Source: Acidobacteriota bacterium
Lineage (GTDB): Bacteria; Acidobacteriota; Thermoanaerobaculia; Multivoradales; J023
Direction of reading: 5' to 3'
Assembly (NCBI GenBank): GCA_029263395.1
Contig: JAJCXO010000231.1
Location: forward strand, 1-40,308
Length of the DNA: 40,308 nt
A model generated the notes under the pieces. It made no database searches. It was given only the letters and a program-made list of their open reading frames with translations, and was not told where the DNA came from. Position numbers and translations under genes: made by a program. Shown piece by piece: positions 8,829 through 17,684 of this stretch (position 1 is its first letter; every line of letters begins with the position of its first letter).

Positions 8829-9950
8829 ATGGCGGCGAAACTGAGTGATCTAACCTTCACTGGCGAGCGTGTTGTGCCTGGAAACGTCGAGCCATCACTG
8901 TGGGCTGAGCACATCAGTCGTTATGCTTTTGCTGCCAACTTTGTGGCTGGCAAGAGGGTACTCGATTTCGCCTGCGGCGCTGGCTACGGCAGTGCGCTGC
9001 TGCGCTCGGCGGGGGCCCGTTGGGTGGTTGGTAACGACATTGCTGTCGATGCGATTCGGTATGCTCGAGATCACTTCAGCGACAGTAGAACCCACTTCGC
9101 TGCGGCCGATTGTCTGCGTTTGTCGTTCCATGACGATGCGTTCGATGTGCTCGTCTCATTCGAGACGATCGAGCATGTACCGTCCTATGAAGTGTTCTTG
9201 GTGGAAGCGCGACGAGTTCTTTCACCGGATGGGCTGTTGATCATCTCGACCCCCAACAAGCGGACATATTCGGATGAGTCGGTCAAGGAAGACAATCCGT
9301 ACCACGTGCATGAGTTCTACTTGGAAGAGTTCCAACAGGCATTATCGGTGCATTTTCCCACGATCAAGCTCTATAGCCAGAACGTTGCTGAAGGGCCTTT
9401 CTTCGCCGAGATAGGAGCTCCCGGGCCTGAGCAGACCGTTGAGTTGTTGAAGTTGGGAGGTGGAGTCGCACCTCGCGCGTTGCAAGCCGCTGAAGCCAGC
9501 GACTTCTTCTTGGCATTGTGCACAGCCGAGGCATCAACGAGTGATGGCCTCGAGGCTCATCCACACTATTTCCATTGGGCGCAGACCAATGAGCTGCACC
9601 ATCTGCGACAGAAGATCTCACAATTGCAGGCCGAGTTCGATCGTCGTATGAGCTGGGCTCTGGAAGTAGATCGCAAACTGGCGGATCGTGGACGGCAATT
9701 GCTCGACTTACAAGCCGAGTACGACGAGAGGACCTTATGGGCCTTGCGCCTCAATACCGAGCTTGCTGAGGCAAATGCGGCCAAGGCGGAGCTGCAAGCT
9801 GCAATCGACGCATCCAACGCACGGGCCCAGACACTGGTCGCAAGAACTACAGAGTTGGAGGATCGCGTCTTCGAGCTGCAATCAAAAGTCGCAGTCAGTG
9901 ATGAGTTGATTCGGAGCCTGCAGGATCAGTCCAACTTGGAATCTAGCTAG
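8829..9950 (+). CDS. SAM-dependent methyltransferase with C-terminal coiled coil
   Basis: I choose ATG 8829, where aagggg lies eight bases upstream; an ATG at 8757 in the same frame lacks a ribosome-binding site. The protein (373 residues) opens with the FTGERVVPGN motif common in methyltransferases of glycan clusters. A class I Rossmann domain follows: motif I VLDFACGAGYGS, VVGNDIAVDAI, and VSFETIEHVPSYE. Residues from about 255 to the end form a long heptad-rich helix, a feature shared by many polysaccharide-assembly proteins. The gene converges on the giant glycosyltransferase gene with only 14 bp between the stops. Inference: it methylates a sugar or terminates a glycan chain, with the coiled coil acting as a molecular ruler or docking rod. 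The substrate is not evident. Confidence 0.85.
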   Translation: MAAKLSDLTFTGERVVPGNVEPSLWAEHISRYAFAANFVAGKRVLDFACGAGYGSALLRSAGARWVVGNDIAVDAIRYARDHFSDSRTHFAAADCLRLSFHDDAFDVLVSFETIEHVPSYEVFLVEARRVLSPDGLLIISTPNKRTYSDESVKEDNPYHVHEFYLEEFQQALSVHFPTIKLYSQNVAEGPFFAEIGAPGPEQTVELLKLGGGVAPRALQAAEASDFFLALCTAEASTSDGLEAHPHYFHWAQTNELHHLRQKISQLQAEFDRRMSWALEVDRKLADRGRQLLDLQAEYDERTLWALRLNTELAEANAAKAELQAAIDASNARAQTLVARTTELEDRVFELQSKVAVSDELIRSLQDQSNLESS

Positions 9951-9964
9951 CTAGCTAACTCAGC

Positions 9965-12900
9965 TCAATTGGCTTCGCCGATCGAGTCGCCGACGGTGCG
10001 AACGATTGCCAGCTGCGGTTGCTGAGTTGCGACTCGATCGTCTTGCCAATCATTAATCACCTGTTGCCAGATCAACTCGCGCTCTCTGGCTTTGGCTTCG
10101 AAGCCGTGTTTGGCTTCGATCAAGCGACGACCCGAGTCGCCGATTTGTCTTGCGTAGACTGGAGATTCCAGGCATTGGCAGGCAGCGTCAACGAACTGGG
10201 TGGCGCTCTCCGCCTGAAAGAAATGTTCGCCATCACCCGCCCCGATACCGTGCACGCTGAGCTCGGTGCCGATCACCGGAGCACCGCAAGCCATGGCCTC
10301 GAGGACTTTGACCCGCATGCCGGCACCGGTGAAGATCGGAGCGATGAATGCTGCGGCCTGTCGAAAGTAGGGACGGTAGTCTTCGACGAAGCCTAGAACG
10401 GTGACGCCGTCGCGATCGGCGTAACTCTCGATCCGTTCGTTGGGATACGCCCCTAAGATCAAACACTCAGCTGTTGGGCAACGGCGTCTCACTTCAGGCA
10501 TCACCTTTTCGACCAGAAAAATCACCGCGTCGACGTTGGGCGGGTGCCGATAATTACCTAGGAACACCAGTTGAGGCGCGTCGTTCTGGGCCACGTTATG
10601 CTGAGAGTCGGTCTCGTTGGCGGCCGGAGGACCGAATCGTTCGCTGTCGACACCAATCGTGTTGACGTAGAACTGAGAGTTGGGCATGAAGCGGTTGAGT
10701 GCTGCCGCGTCTTCTGACGTGGCAGTGATGAAATGGTCAAAAGCTTCAGGCAGCATGATCGCCCGAAAGTAGAACTCTTTGATCAACTCTCGGAGGTGCT
10801 CGATCTTCTCGAAGTCCGAGACCACAGCTTGAGAAAAGGTTAAAAGCCGGGCCAGGAAACCCTCTTCGAAGATGGTGAGGACCTGCGGAATGTCGGCCGT
10901 AGAGACATACTTGTACATGCGGGTGTACTCGTAGTCGACTAGGTCATAGTTACCAGACCTGGCCTCGGCCTCGATCACTGAGCGCAGATCCGCAGTGTAG
11001 TCGTTATGGATGTAGGTTGGGATTCTCCGATCCCCGTGGTGCTCTCCGGAGTGTTTCAAGATGCTGATGACCTTTGAAACATAGGGACGCACGTCCTCTA
11101 CCCAACGCTTTTCTCCAAAGCTGTAGCCATGGATCAACGTGATGTCGTGGCGTCGAGCCAGGTATTTCAGCAAGTTGGCCATCCACACGCCGCCGCCATG
11201 ACGTAAGCAAGGAACTTCCCAAGACACGAACAACACCTTCAAGCGTCGTTCGTCCCCATCCTCATCGCTAAACGTCGGAGTTGTGATGTTGGCTCCCGCA
11301 ATGTCGGGCTGGCCGATGGTGGTTGCGATCTCGCTGAGCATCTCCAGAAATTCGGGAGTACCTTCGGCTTCTCGTTCCAATAGAGTCCGGGCCAAGTGAT
11401 CCGTTGTGATCCCGAGGCCGAGGCGTCTCCGGATATCGAACGCTTCGAGAAAACGCTCGAGAGCTGGCGAAGTTTCCTTGGGGAGGCCAATCCGAGCGAA
11501 CTCGATCGGCATCGAGCCAGAGTCGTAGAGCGTTCGCCCACGGGACATGAACAGGACACGGATTGCAAAAGTCCCCGAGGTTTCCGGCGTGTACGCGAGT
11601 TCGAACCCCTGGCGTGGCGTGATCAGCTGTTGATCGCCGAGCACTTCGTCGATGTAGAGACTTGCGACAATATCGTCGAATTCGGAGACAACTTCACCCC
11701 GCAGGGTCACCGAATACAAGAAGGTCCGTTCAATCCCTCGGTCGAGGTTGTCGAGATCATCGGACTCGACAAGGAAGCCGGTGGTGGCCGTTTCGGGAAC
11801 GGCGATCGGCTGGGTCCAAACTCCGGGAGGTCCATCTTCCTGAGCGGCAACCAGCTTGAGCACATGTTCGCCAGCTGGCAGGTCGAGATCGATCGCAGCG
11901 CGAAATCCCTGCCGGCGAATCAAGGAATGGCCAAAATATTCCGCAACGTCGTCTCTCGGTTGATCCAGGGGCAACGTTGCTATTTCTTCTTCGTCAACCA
12001 TGAGAGACAAGTGGCTGACTAGGAAATGATTCTTGACCCAACCTGCAATGTGGAGGGTCGGCTGGCCCTGGGTTGGCGGTTCGACGTCCATTTCTTCGGT
12101 GAAAATCACCGGTTCCATGAGGCCAACGTAGCCGTTCCATTGCGAGAATATATCGGTGGAACCCGTTCCCGATTGCACAGCAAGGCAGAAGTCCCACGTA
12201 CCTGGCTGAATGTTGCTCAGCTTTTCCTGGATTTCAAACCATTTGACCGAGGGGCCAGAGGTCGAAGGCGCCAACGCTGTTTCCGCGACGACTTGACCGT
12301 TGCGCAGTAGCACAACAAAGTCGTCGTCGGCGGCTGAGAAAACCCCGCCCTCGAGGTGAACGGAGACCATCCGTTGTTGGGAATCGAACGCACTGATCGT
12401 TCTTGTCAGTAGCCTATGAGGCCGGGCTTGCTGGTTGGCCAGAGTCAGAAAATGGCTCCATGACGAACGGGAGTCGTCTTGATGAATAAAGCTGAGCTCG
12501 AACCGATGTTGAGGCAGGGTCTCGTCGTAGGGAAGATCGCCCGCGATGAAAACCTGATAATGGGATAAACCGTTGGCTTGGCGCGGGCTCGCGGCCCATC
12601 GTGGCTCCAGTTCCGTCGTCTGCCCATTCCAAAGCACCTGCACCTCTTCCAGAGGCACGCTGCAGTCGAGCTGACCTTCGAGCGATACCGGAATTGGCTG
12701 TCCAACGAATGCTGACTCGGGAAGAAACATCCGCCCTGGCTCGAAACTCGAACGTGGTGTGATCTGAATCCTTCCCACTTTTTCGGCCAACAGGGTGCCA
12801 GGCACTCCCCACTCCAAGTCATACTCTCCCGGTGTGAGGGTCTCCAGTTGGACTCGGATGTCGAAGCCGCAGAGCTCGTTGCGAAACTCGGGATGGGAGG

Positions 12901-13960
12901 CGAGGACGTCTTCACGAGTTCTTGTGCAATAGCCGCCAACGGTTGGGCCGCCGGAGAATCGGAGCTCGACTTCGCGGGTTTGAGGTTCGGTGATCACCCA
13001 GCCAACGAGCTTCAACTCCTCGGGGTCACCGTGGACCAGGACCCTAGGCGCCGAAAAACTCTCGATGTGGAAACATGGCTCCCGGGCGATCTCGGCGGTC
13101 TTCCATCCGCCCCAGCCAAAGGTGTCTTTTTCGAACTCAGAGAGTAGTGACGGGCGAATGCTGGCCTTGGATAACCGATCGATCAGGCGAAAATCGTAGC
13201 TGGCGATCTCTAGTGCTTGGAGTCGGGCGGAAAGCAACTGCTCGCGAAGGATGGCGGAGACTTTTTTGCGAAAGAACTCGAAGGTGTCTGCTGTGAGATT
13301 GAATTGAGAATGCCAAACCTCGGCCAGGTGGATGTCGGTGGGTGTCTGGGTGAGCCAGGTCAGCAGCAAACTCTGGAGGTTGGCGCTGACTGGAGCCGTA
13401 TCCTTGAAAGGTTTGGCTGGCTCGCGGCTGAAAAAAACCGACGGGTCGATCGGTGTCGTCAGGCGGCCAAGCTTGGCCACAACCGCAGCCGGCATGAAGA
13501 ATAGGCTGGTTCGCATCCAATGCTCGAAGGTGTAGCCGAGGACTTCCAGGCTGCCCCCGAAGCTGTCCACCCAGCCGACACATCCCTCGAGCTCGATGCA
13601 GTGGGTCAAGACGCCTTCACTGACAAGATCGAGATACTCGTCACCGTAAGCGGTGAACGCATCGGTTGCAAACGCGTAAACATCTGCGCGAGTGCCTGCT
13701 GTTGCGAGGAACTCCAAGCCACGATCAAATGCGGAAAACTCCCACGACGTGTTGTCGCCACCGATGTGAGTCAGCGTCTCGGTGACCTTGTGGTACCAGC
13801 GCCCAGGGTGCGCGTTGTCAACCACAACAACTTCGAGGTCGATGCTGGGCAGGCGATCGAGAACCGTCATCATTTTCTCGAGCGCCCGGCGATACTTCCG
13901 CCGGTCGTACTGCACGAAGACAACAGCGAGCCGTTGAGTCTTGGCGAGCGTTCGGGTCAT
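9965..13960 (-). CDS. Giant two-module glycosyltransferase with internal beta-sandwich repeats
   Basis: This 1331-residue protein has three parts. Residues about 8-190 resemble a GT-A (GT2-like) glycosyltransferase: VVFVQYDRR, LEVVVVDNAHPG, then SWEFSAFDRGLEFL. Residues about 300-880 contain several beta-sandwich-like repeats with the recurring pattern GW...V.L...G, for example KLVGWVITEP and LHIAGWVKNHF. Residues about 905-1320 are a GT-B (group 1) glycosyltransferase: LFVSWEVPCLRHGGG, LVFLGNYRHPPN, and the donor-binding IFTGAGMRVKVLEAMACGAP. It is likely cytoplasmic and adds two sugars to a surface glycan, though one module could be inactive. Its ATG overlaps the TGA of the upstream coiled-coil gene (ATGA). 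The donor and acceptor cannot be read from sequence. Confidence 0.9.
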   Translation of the reverse strand: MTRTLAKTQRLAVVFVQYDRRKYRRALEKMMTVLDRLPSIDLEVVVVDNAHPGRWYHKVTETLTHIGGDNTSWEFSAFDRGLEFLATAGTRADVYAFATDAFTAYGDEYLDLVSEGVLTHCIELEGCVGWVDSFGGSLEVLGYTFEHWMRTSLFFMPAAVVAKLGRLTTPIDPSVFFSREPAKPFKDTAPVSANLQSLLLTWLTQTPTDIHLAEVWHSQFNLTADTFEFFRKKVSAILREQLLSARLQALEIASYDFRLIDRLSKASIRPSLLSEFEKDTFGWGGWKTAEIAREPCFHIESFSAPRVLVHGDPEELKLVGWVITEPQTREVELRFSGGPTVGGYCTRTREDVLASHPEFRNELCGFDIRVQLETLTPGEYDLEWGVPGTLLAEKVGRIQITPRSSFEPGRMFLPESAFVGQPIPVSLEGQLDCSVPLEEVQVLWNGQTTELEPRWAASPRQANGLSHYQVFIAGDLPYDETLPQHRFELSFIHQDDSRSSWSHFLTLANQQARPHRLLTRTISAFDSQQRMVSVHLEGGVFSAADDDFVVLLRNGQVVAETALAPSTSGPSVKWFEIQEKLSNIQPGTWDFCLAVQSGTGSTDIFSQWNGYVGLMEPVIFTEEMDVEPPTQGQPTLHIAGWVKNHFLVSHLSLMVDEEEIATLPLDQPRDDVAEYFGHSLIRRQGFRAAIDLDLPAGEHVLKLVAAQEDGPPGVWTQPIAVPETATTGFLVESDDLDNLDRGIERTFLYSVTLRGEVVSEFDDIVASLYIDEVLGDQQLITPRQGFELAYTPETSGTFAIRVLFMSRGRTLYDSGSMPIEFARIGLPKETSPALERFLEAFDIRRRLGLGITTDHLARTLLEREAEGTPEFLEMLSEIATTIGQPDIAGANITTPTFSDEDGDERRLKVLFVSWEVPCLRHGGGVWMANLLKYLARRHDITLIHGYSFGEKRWVEDVRPYVSKVISILKHSGEHHGDRRIPTYIHNDYTADLRSVIEAEARSGNYDLVDYEYTRMYKYVSTADIPQVLTIFEEGFLARLLTFSQAVVSDFEKIEHLRELIKEFYFRAIMLPEAFDHFITATSEDAAALNRFMPNSQFYVNTIGVDSERFGPPAANETDSQHNVAQNDAPQLVFLGNYRHPPNVDAVIFLVEKVMPEVRRRCPTAECLILGAYPNERIESYADRDGVTVLGFVEDYRPYFRQAAAFIAPIFTGAGMRVKVLEAMACGAPVIGTELSVHGIGAGDGEHFFQAESATQFVDAACQCLESPVYARQIGDSGRRLIEAKHGFEAKARERELIWQQVINDWQDDRVATQQPQLAIVRTVGDSIGEAN

Positions 13961-14940
13961 CTAGACGACTCTCGGTGGCGGGAGAGGCGTGCGGTCGTCG
14001 GTTCGATTCGGAGCGGGGAACGGGTGGATTGGCGACCCAGGCGATCCCGGATCCAGCGGAACGGTTTGGTAATGCGCCACGATGTCGAGTCGGCCATGGC
14101 TCGAGCCCGTTCCTTGGATCGCTGGTGAGCTCGCGTCGAGGTCTCGAGTTGTCGACGCAGGCGCTGCACTTCGACTTGATGAGCGCTGAGTTCCTGCTGG
14201 AGGAGTCCTTGCTGGTGTGTTTGCTCGCACTCCTGCAAATGCTGGTTCGTTTTGCGCAGGTCGGCTATCTCCAGAGCAGCCGCTGCAAGCGCTTGCCGGA
14301 GTTGTTCTGCCTGGGTATCGGCCTCACTACGAAAGCCGGCCTGCTTCTCGAGCTCTAGCCGAAGCAGAGGGATATCACGGGTCGCTTCGCGTTCGACTTC
14401 CTTCAAACGGGCAATCTGCTCCTGTAAAGGATGGATCGTCTTTTCCCGCTCTCTCAGGGTCGCGATCTGAGATTCGAGGGCCTCGATTCGGCGATAGAGC
14501 TCTGGCAGGGTACGCTCTTTCTCCTCCAAGGCAGCAATTTGATGACGGAGCCGTGGAATCTGTTGCTCCAGACCATCAGCCTGCTCTTGAGATCGTTGAC
14601 GGTAGTCTTGCTCGTTTTGGCGTGACGCCGTCAACTGCTCTTCGAGGTCGGAGATCTGGTTGCGCAAAACATGGACTTCGTTCGCCTTGTTTTCGCCCAA
14701 GGCTTGGCTTTCATGCTGCAGCTGCCCGACACCATCCTGTAGCTCGATGGCTCGAGGGAAATTCTTGCGGTAGAGATCAAGCAGTGGCACGAAAGGCTCA
14801 GTTTCGGTGCCAGGAGAAGACGCTGGCGGCGATGCTGTCGAGATTCGACCCGCCGTTGAGGGGTATGCCGAAGCAGCCCGTGATTCAGGCTGATCCTCCG
14901 GTTTCCCCGGGGGCTTTAGGCCCCGGGTGTAGCTATTCAT
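13957..14940 (-). CDS. Coiled-coil partner protein of the glycosyltransferase
   Basis: This 327-residue protein has a disordered Ser/Pro/Thr-rich N-terminus (about 1-50) and then a nearly continuous coiled coil from about 65 to 280. No transmembrane helix is seen. The C-terminal end contains DSTSWRITKPFRWIRDRL, a Ser-Trp-Arg motif plus amphipathic helix that recurs in glycan-assembly proteins after coiled coils and may touch the membrane. Its stop codon overlaps the start of the giant glycosyltransferase (ATGA), so the two are probably made in fixed ratio. Inference: a scaffold or chain-length ruler for the glycosyltransferase. Confidence 0.8.
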   Translation of the reverse strand: MNSYTRGLKPPGKPEDQPESRAASAYPSTAGRISTASPPASSPGTETEPFVPLLDLYRKNFPRAIELQDGVGQLQHESQALGENKANEVHVLRNQISDLEEQLTASRQNEQDYRQRSQEQADGLEQQIPRLRHQIAALEEKERTLPELYRRIEALESQIATLREREKTIHPLQEQIARLKEVEREATRDIPLLRLELEKQAGFRSEADTQAEQLRQALAAAALEIADLRKTNQHLQECEQTHQQGLLQQELSAHQVEVQRLRRQLETSTRAHQRSKERARAMADSTSWRITKPFRWIRDRLGRQSTRSPLRIEPTTARLSRHRESSR

Positions 14941-14997
14941 ACCTTACTCTCACGGCAAACCCTGGCCAACTCAGCCAACGAATTAATGTTCAGGCAT

Positions 14998-15003
14998 ATT
15001 ATA
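14998..15003 (-). promoter_or_regulatory. Possible -10 box for the coiled-coil/glycosyltransferase operon
   Basis: Read on the minus strand this hexamer is TATAAT, about 58 bases upstream of the ATG at 14940, in the 246-bp gap between divergent genes. The best -35 hexamer 17 bases further up (GGTCTT) is poor, so this is a weak call from the -10 alone. Confidence 0.35.
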
Positions 15004-15186
15004 GTCTAAATCCACTCGCGAAGACCGTTCGAATGGGACGTGATGGCCGTAGATGTAGGCTGTAAGCATGAACGTAGACCCCCTGGCCCTGTGCTAATCT
15101 TGCCTGGACTTCAGCGACAAAAATAGTAGCTAGTAGGCCTCTTGATTTAGCGGGCCTGGCTTTCAGATCAACGGGCGAACTTAGAT

Positions 15187-16599
15187 ATGTTGCGATTTGG
15201 ATCAAGTAAAATGGTGTCACCGGGCGCGACCGTGATCTGGGGCGCGACCGTGATGTTGGCAGTCGCTATCGTGCTCGGCTTGGTCGTCGGTGGCTGTGCG
15301 GCAGAGGTTGGCGAGGATGTGCTACCGACACCCCTGTCAGAGCTGCAAAAACTACAAGCCAGCCTGCCGATACAACCTTACGTCAACGTTATCGTGGTGA
15401 GCTTCGATGCTCTGCGGGCGGATGCCTTGGGTCTCTATGGATATCCGCGCAACACCTCTCCGACACTCGATGATTTTGGTCGTGAGAGTGTTGTTTTCGA
15501 CCGTGCCTACACGGTGGCGCCGGTCACTCCAACGTCCTTTGCTTCGGCATTCACTGGGTTGCTGCCCACTCGGGTGTTTCATGCTTGGGACCTGAAGTAT
15601 CGTGACACCTTGGCTCACCGATTCGCCGAAGCTGGGTACAAAACGGCTGCGTTTCTCAACAACATCCAGCTTACGGAGGAACGCCACTTCAATACCGGTT
15701 TTGGAGTCTACGAAGCGCTCAACGTGGCGGACGAGACGGTGGTAGAGAAGTCCCTGGCCTGGTTGCAAGAGAATCAGGGAGAGAAGGTGTTTACCTGGAT
15801 CCACTTTATTTCTCCTCACTCACCCTACGATCGACGGGAGATGGCTGCAGACCTCTACGACTCAACCTATGCCGGCAAGTTTCTGGACACGACGGGGCAC
15901 ACGTTCGATACCGACGACCCGCGGGAGATCGAACGTATCCGGGAGCTGTACGATGGAGAAGTTTTCTACGCGGATGCCTTGTTTGATCAGCTGATCCAAG
16001 GTCTACGGGAGGCCGGTTTCTTGGAGAGTTCGGTGATCGTCGTGACCTCAGATCATGGCGAGGAGTTCAAAGAGCATGGCGGTTGGCAGCATGACCGTTT
16101 GACCGAAGAACACGTTCACGTGCCGCTGATCATCCGACATCCGACGATTCGCGAGCCGTTGCGGACCCCGGTGTTGGCCAGCAATCTCGACTTCCTGCCG
16201 ACCTTCCTCAGCCTGGCTGGTATCGATCACGACGCTCAGGTTGATGGGCGTGACCTGGTGCAGATCACAGACGAGCCGGATTGGTTGGTCGGTGTCTCGA
16301 TGACCGGTTCCCGCGACCGTTGGTTGAGCATGCGCAATGGTCATCACAAACTCATCCAGACGTGTTTGCCTGAACCCGCACAGCGGCTGTTCGATCTCGA
16401 AGCCGATCCGGAGGAGCGTCACGACCTGAGCTCAGAGCTGCCGGATGTTACCCGGGAGCTCTATCGGGACTTGGGAAATATCCTTGGTGGCGAGCCATGC
16501 GCGGTGATGCTGGCCGCGGTTCGCGGGGTCGAACCGACGGTTGGCTTGTCACCGGAGAGCATCGAAATTCTCGAGTCCCTGGGCTACTTGGGGAATTGA
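15187..16599 (+). CDS. Alkaline-phosphatase-superfamily lipoprotein, sulfatase-like without the FGly cysteine
   Basis: This 470-residue protein has a lipoprotein signal with lipobox VVGGC (Cys37), so it is likely membrane-anchored outside the cytoplasm. The fold is sulfatase-like: VVSFDALRADALGLYGYPRN near the N-terminus gives metal ligands, VTSDHGEEFKEHGG is the second metal site, and the C-terminus is typical (PEERHDL, SLGYLGN). At the place of the sulfatase CxPSR motif the sequence is VTPTSFASAFTG, with Thr114 instead of Cys. It therefore cannot form formylglycine there; Thr is the nucleophile in phosphatases and phosphoethanolamine-type transferases of this superfamily. Phosphoryl hydrolysis or transfer is more likely than sulfate ester cleavage. 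It is divergent from the glycosyltransferase operon. Confidence 0.85.
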   Translation: MLRFGSSKMVSPGATVIWGATVMLAVAIVLGLVVGGCAAEVGEDVLPTPLSELQKLQASLPIQPYVNVIVVSFDALRADALGLYGYPRNTSPTLDDFGRESVVFDRAYTVAPVTPTSFASAFTGLLPTRVFHAWDLKYRDTLAHRFAEAGYKTAAFLNNIQLTEERHFNTGFGVYEALNVADETVVEKSLAWLQENQGEKVFTWIHFISPHSPYDRREMAADLYDSTYAGKFLDTTGHTFDTDDPREIERIRELYDGEVFYADALFDQLIQGLREAGFLESSVIVVTSDHGEEFKEHGGWQHDRLTEEHVHVPLIIRHPTIREPLRTPVLASNLDFLPTFLSLAGIDHDAQVDGRDLVQITDEPDWLVGVSMTGSRDRWLSMRNGHHKLIQTCLPEPAQRLFDLEADPEERHDLSSELPDVTRELYRDLGNILGGEPCAVMLAAVRGVEPTVGLSPESIEILESLGYLGN

Positions 16600-16822
16600 G
16601 TTTAGTTAAATGTCATCCAAGAACACATCGAGAGCTCGGTCGGTCTTGTGGGCTGCGCCGCAGCTCCAGAGCTCGCCGGATCTCTTGCAGTATGCCTAAG
16701 TTATTGTGGTGCCATCGGATACGAGATGCGAACAGGTGCGAAGCTCAAACATGCTCGCTGCTTGCTCGCTCCACAAGACCTCCCTTACTGAGCCGAAAAT
16801 GGCAAAATTGGATGGGATCTAG

Positions 16823-17668
16823 TTAGTCGTCCACGACACCGATGTGGCGAAGCCATCCCTCGAAGGCTTGCCCATCTTCGTGTTGATCGTTCCAGGCTGC
16901 AACCTCGAGCCCCGCTGCCGCTGCCGCTTTCTCGAAGCTGCCGCGGGCGAAGTATTGAATGTGGGCTGGGGTGTGGTTGTAGGACCAAGCCTCCCAGTCG
17001 CTAATCGCGTCGCCACGTTTCCAACCAGCAGGGTGATGCGGTGCCGTAATAAAAATAACTCCACGGGGGGATAACAGACCCGCGAGACGCTGAAGCATTG
17101 CGACGGGTTCTGCCAAGTGCTCGAAGACATGCGTCAGGGAGATCACATCGAAAGGACCATGTTCGTCGAAAGAGTTTCCTTCGATCATGTCTTCGACGAT
17201 GTAATGGTCGACCCAACGGCACTCGGAGATGGCTTCGGTGGTGAGGTCCTGGGCTACGGTCAGATTGTCCCAATTGGCGATTTTGGCGGCTCGGCACATC
17301 CAACTGAGACCAGCGCCGACCTCGAGCACTTTGACCGGGATCTCGGTACCCTGCCTCCGCAGTCTCAGAAGACTCAGGAATTGGCTGGTGATGTATTCCA
17401 ACACGGCGATGGCATGTTCGCCGCGATACGGGCTTGCGACAGCGTCCTTGTCAGCAAACTGCTCGCTGTCCGCATACATCGCCAAGATATCTGCGCGCGA
17501 CGGTAACGGTGAGATGTAGATCAGGTCGCCGCAGTTGCAATACGTGAGGTCATATTGCTTGACGGCGAGGCGTGCGCGGCTGGTGTGGTTGACGTCGAGC
17601 GTGCCAATGCGCGCGGTGTCATCCGGGGCGAGGTCGCAGACTGGGCAATTGCGGCAAGATTGGGTCAT
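16823..17668 (-). CDS. SAM-dependent methyltransferase with N-terminal zinc-binding motif
   Basis: The start is ATG 17668 (MTQSCRNCPVCD), 16 bp after the stop of the oxygenase gene; the frame extends to 17782 but that part overlaps the oxygenase gene and looks non-coding. The 281-residue protein has four cysteines in CRNCPVC and CNCGDL (about residues 5-50), as in sugar C-methyltransferases and related Methyltransf_23-type enzymes. A class I domain follows: VLEVGAGLSWMCRAAK, then ISLTHVFEHLAEPVAMLQR and a late strand GVIFITAPHHP. It is the last gene of a five-gene minus-strand run. The context suggests a sugar or glycan substrate. The SD is weak. Confidence 0.85.
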   Translation of the reverse strand: MTQSCRNCPVCDLAPDDTARIGTLDVNHTSRARLAVKQYDLTYCNCGDLIYISPLPSRADILAMYADSEQFADKDAVASPYRGEHAIAVLEYITSQFLSLLRLRRQGTEIPVKVLEVGAGLSWMCRAAKIANWDNLTVAQDLTTEAISECRWVDHYIVEDMIEGNSFDEHGPFDVISLTHVFEHLAEPVAMLQRLAGLLSPRGVIFITAPHHPAGWKRGDAISDWEAWSYNHTPAHIQYFARGSFEKAAAAAGLEVAAWNDQHEDGQAFEGWLRHIGVVDD

Positions 17669-17684
17669 GGGACGTGCTCGCGTT

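Noticed and set aside
14000-14020. Sequence resembling a tRNA T-arm (ggttcgattc)
   Set aside because: It lies inside the coiled-coil gene and no acceptor, D- or anticodon stem can be drawn around it.
16642-16780. Inverted pair ggtcttgtgg / ccacaagacc between convergent genes
   Set aside because: The arms are 119 bases apart and the intervening sequence pairs poorly; it may be chance, and no mobile-element gene is near.
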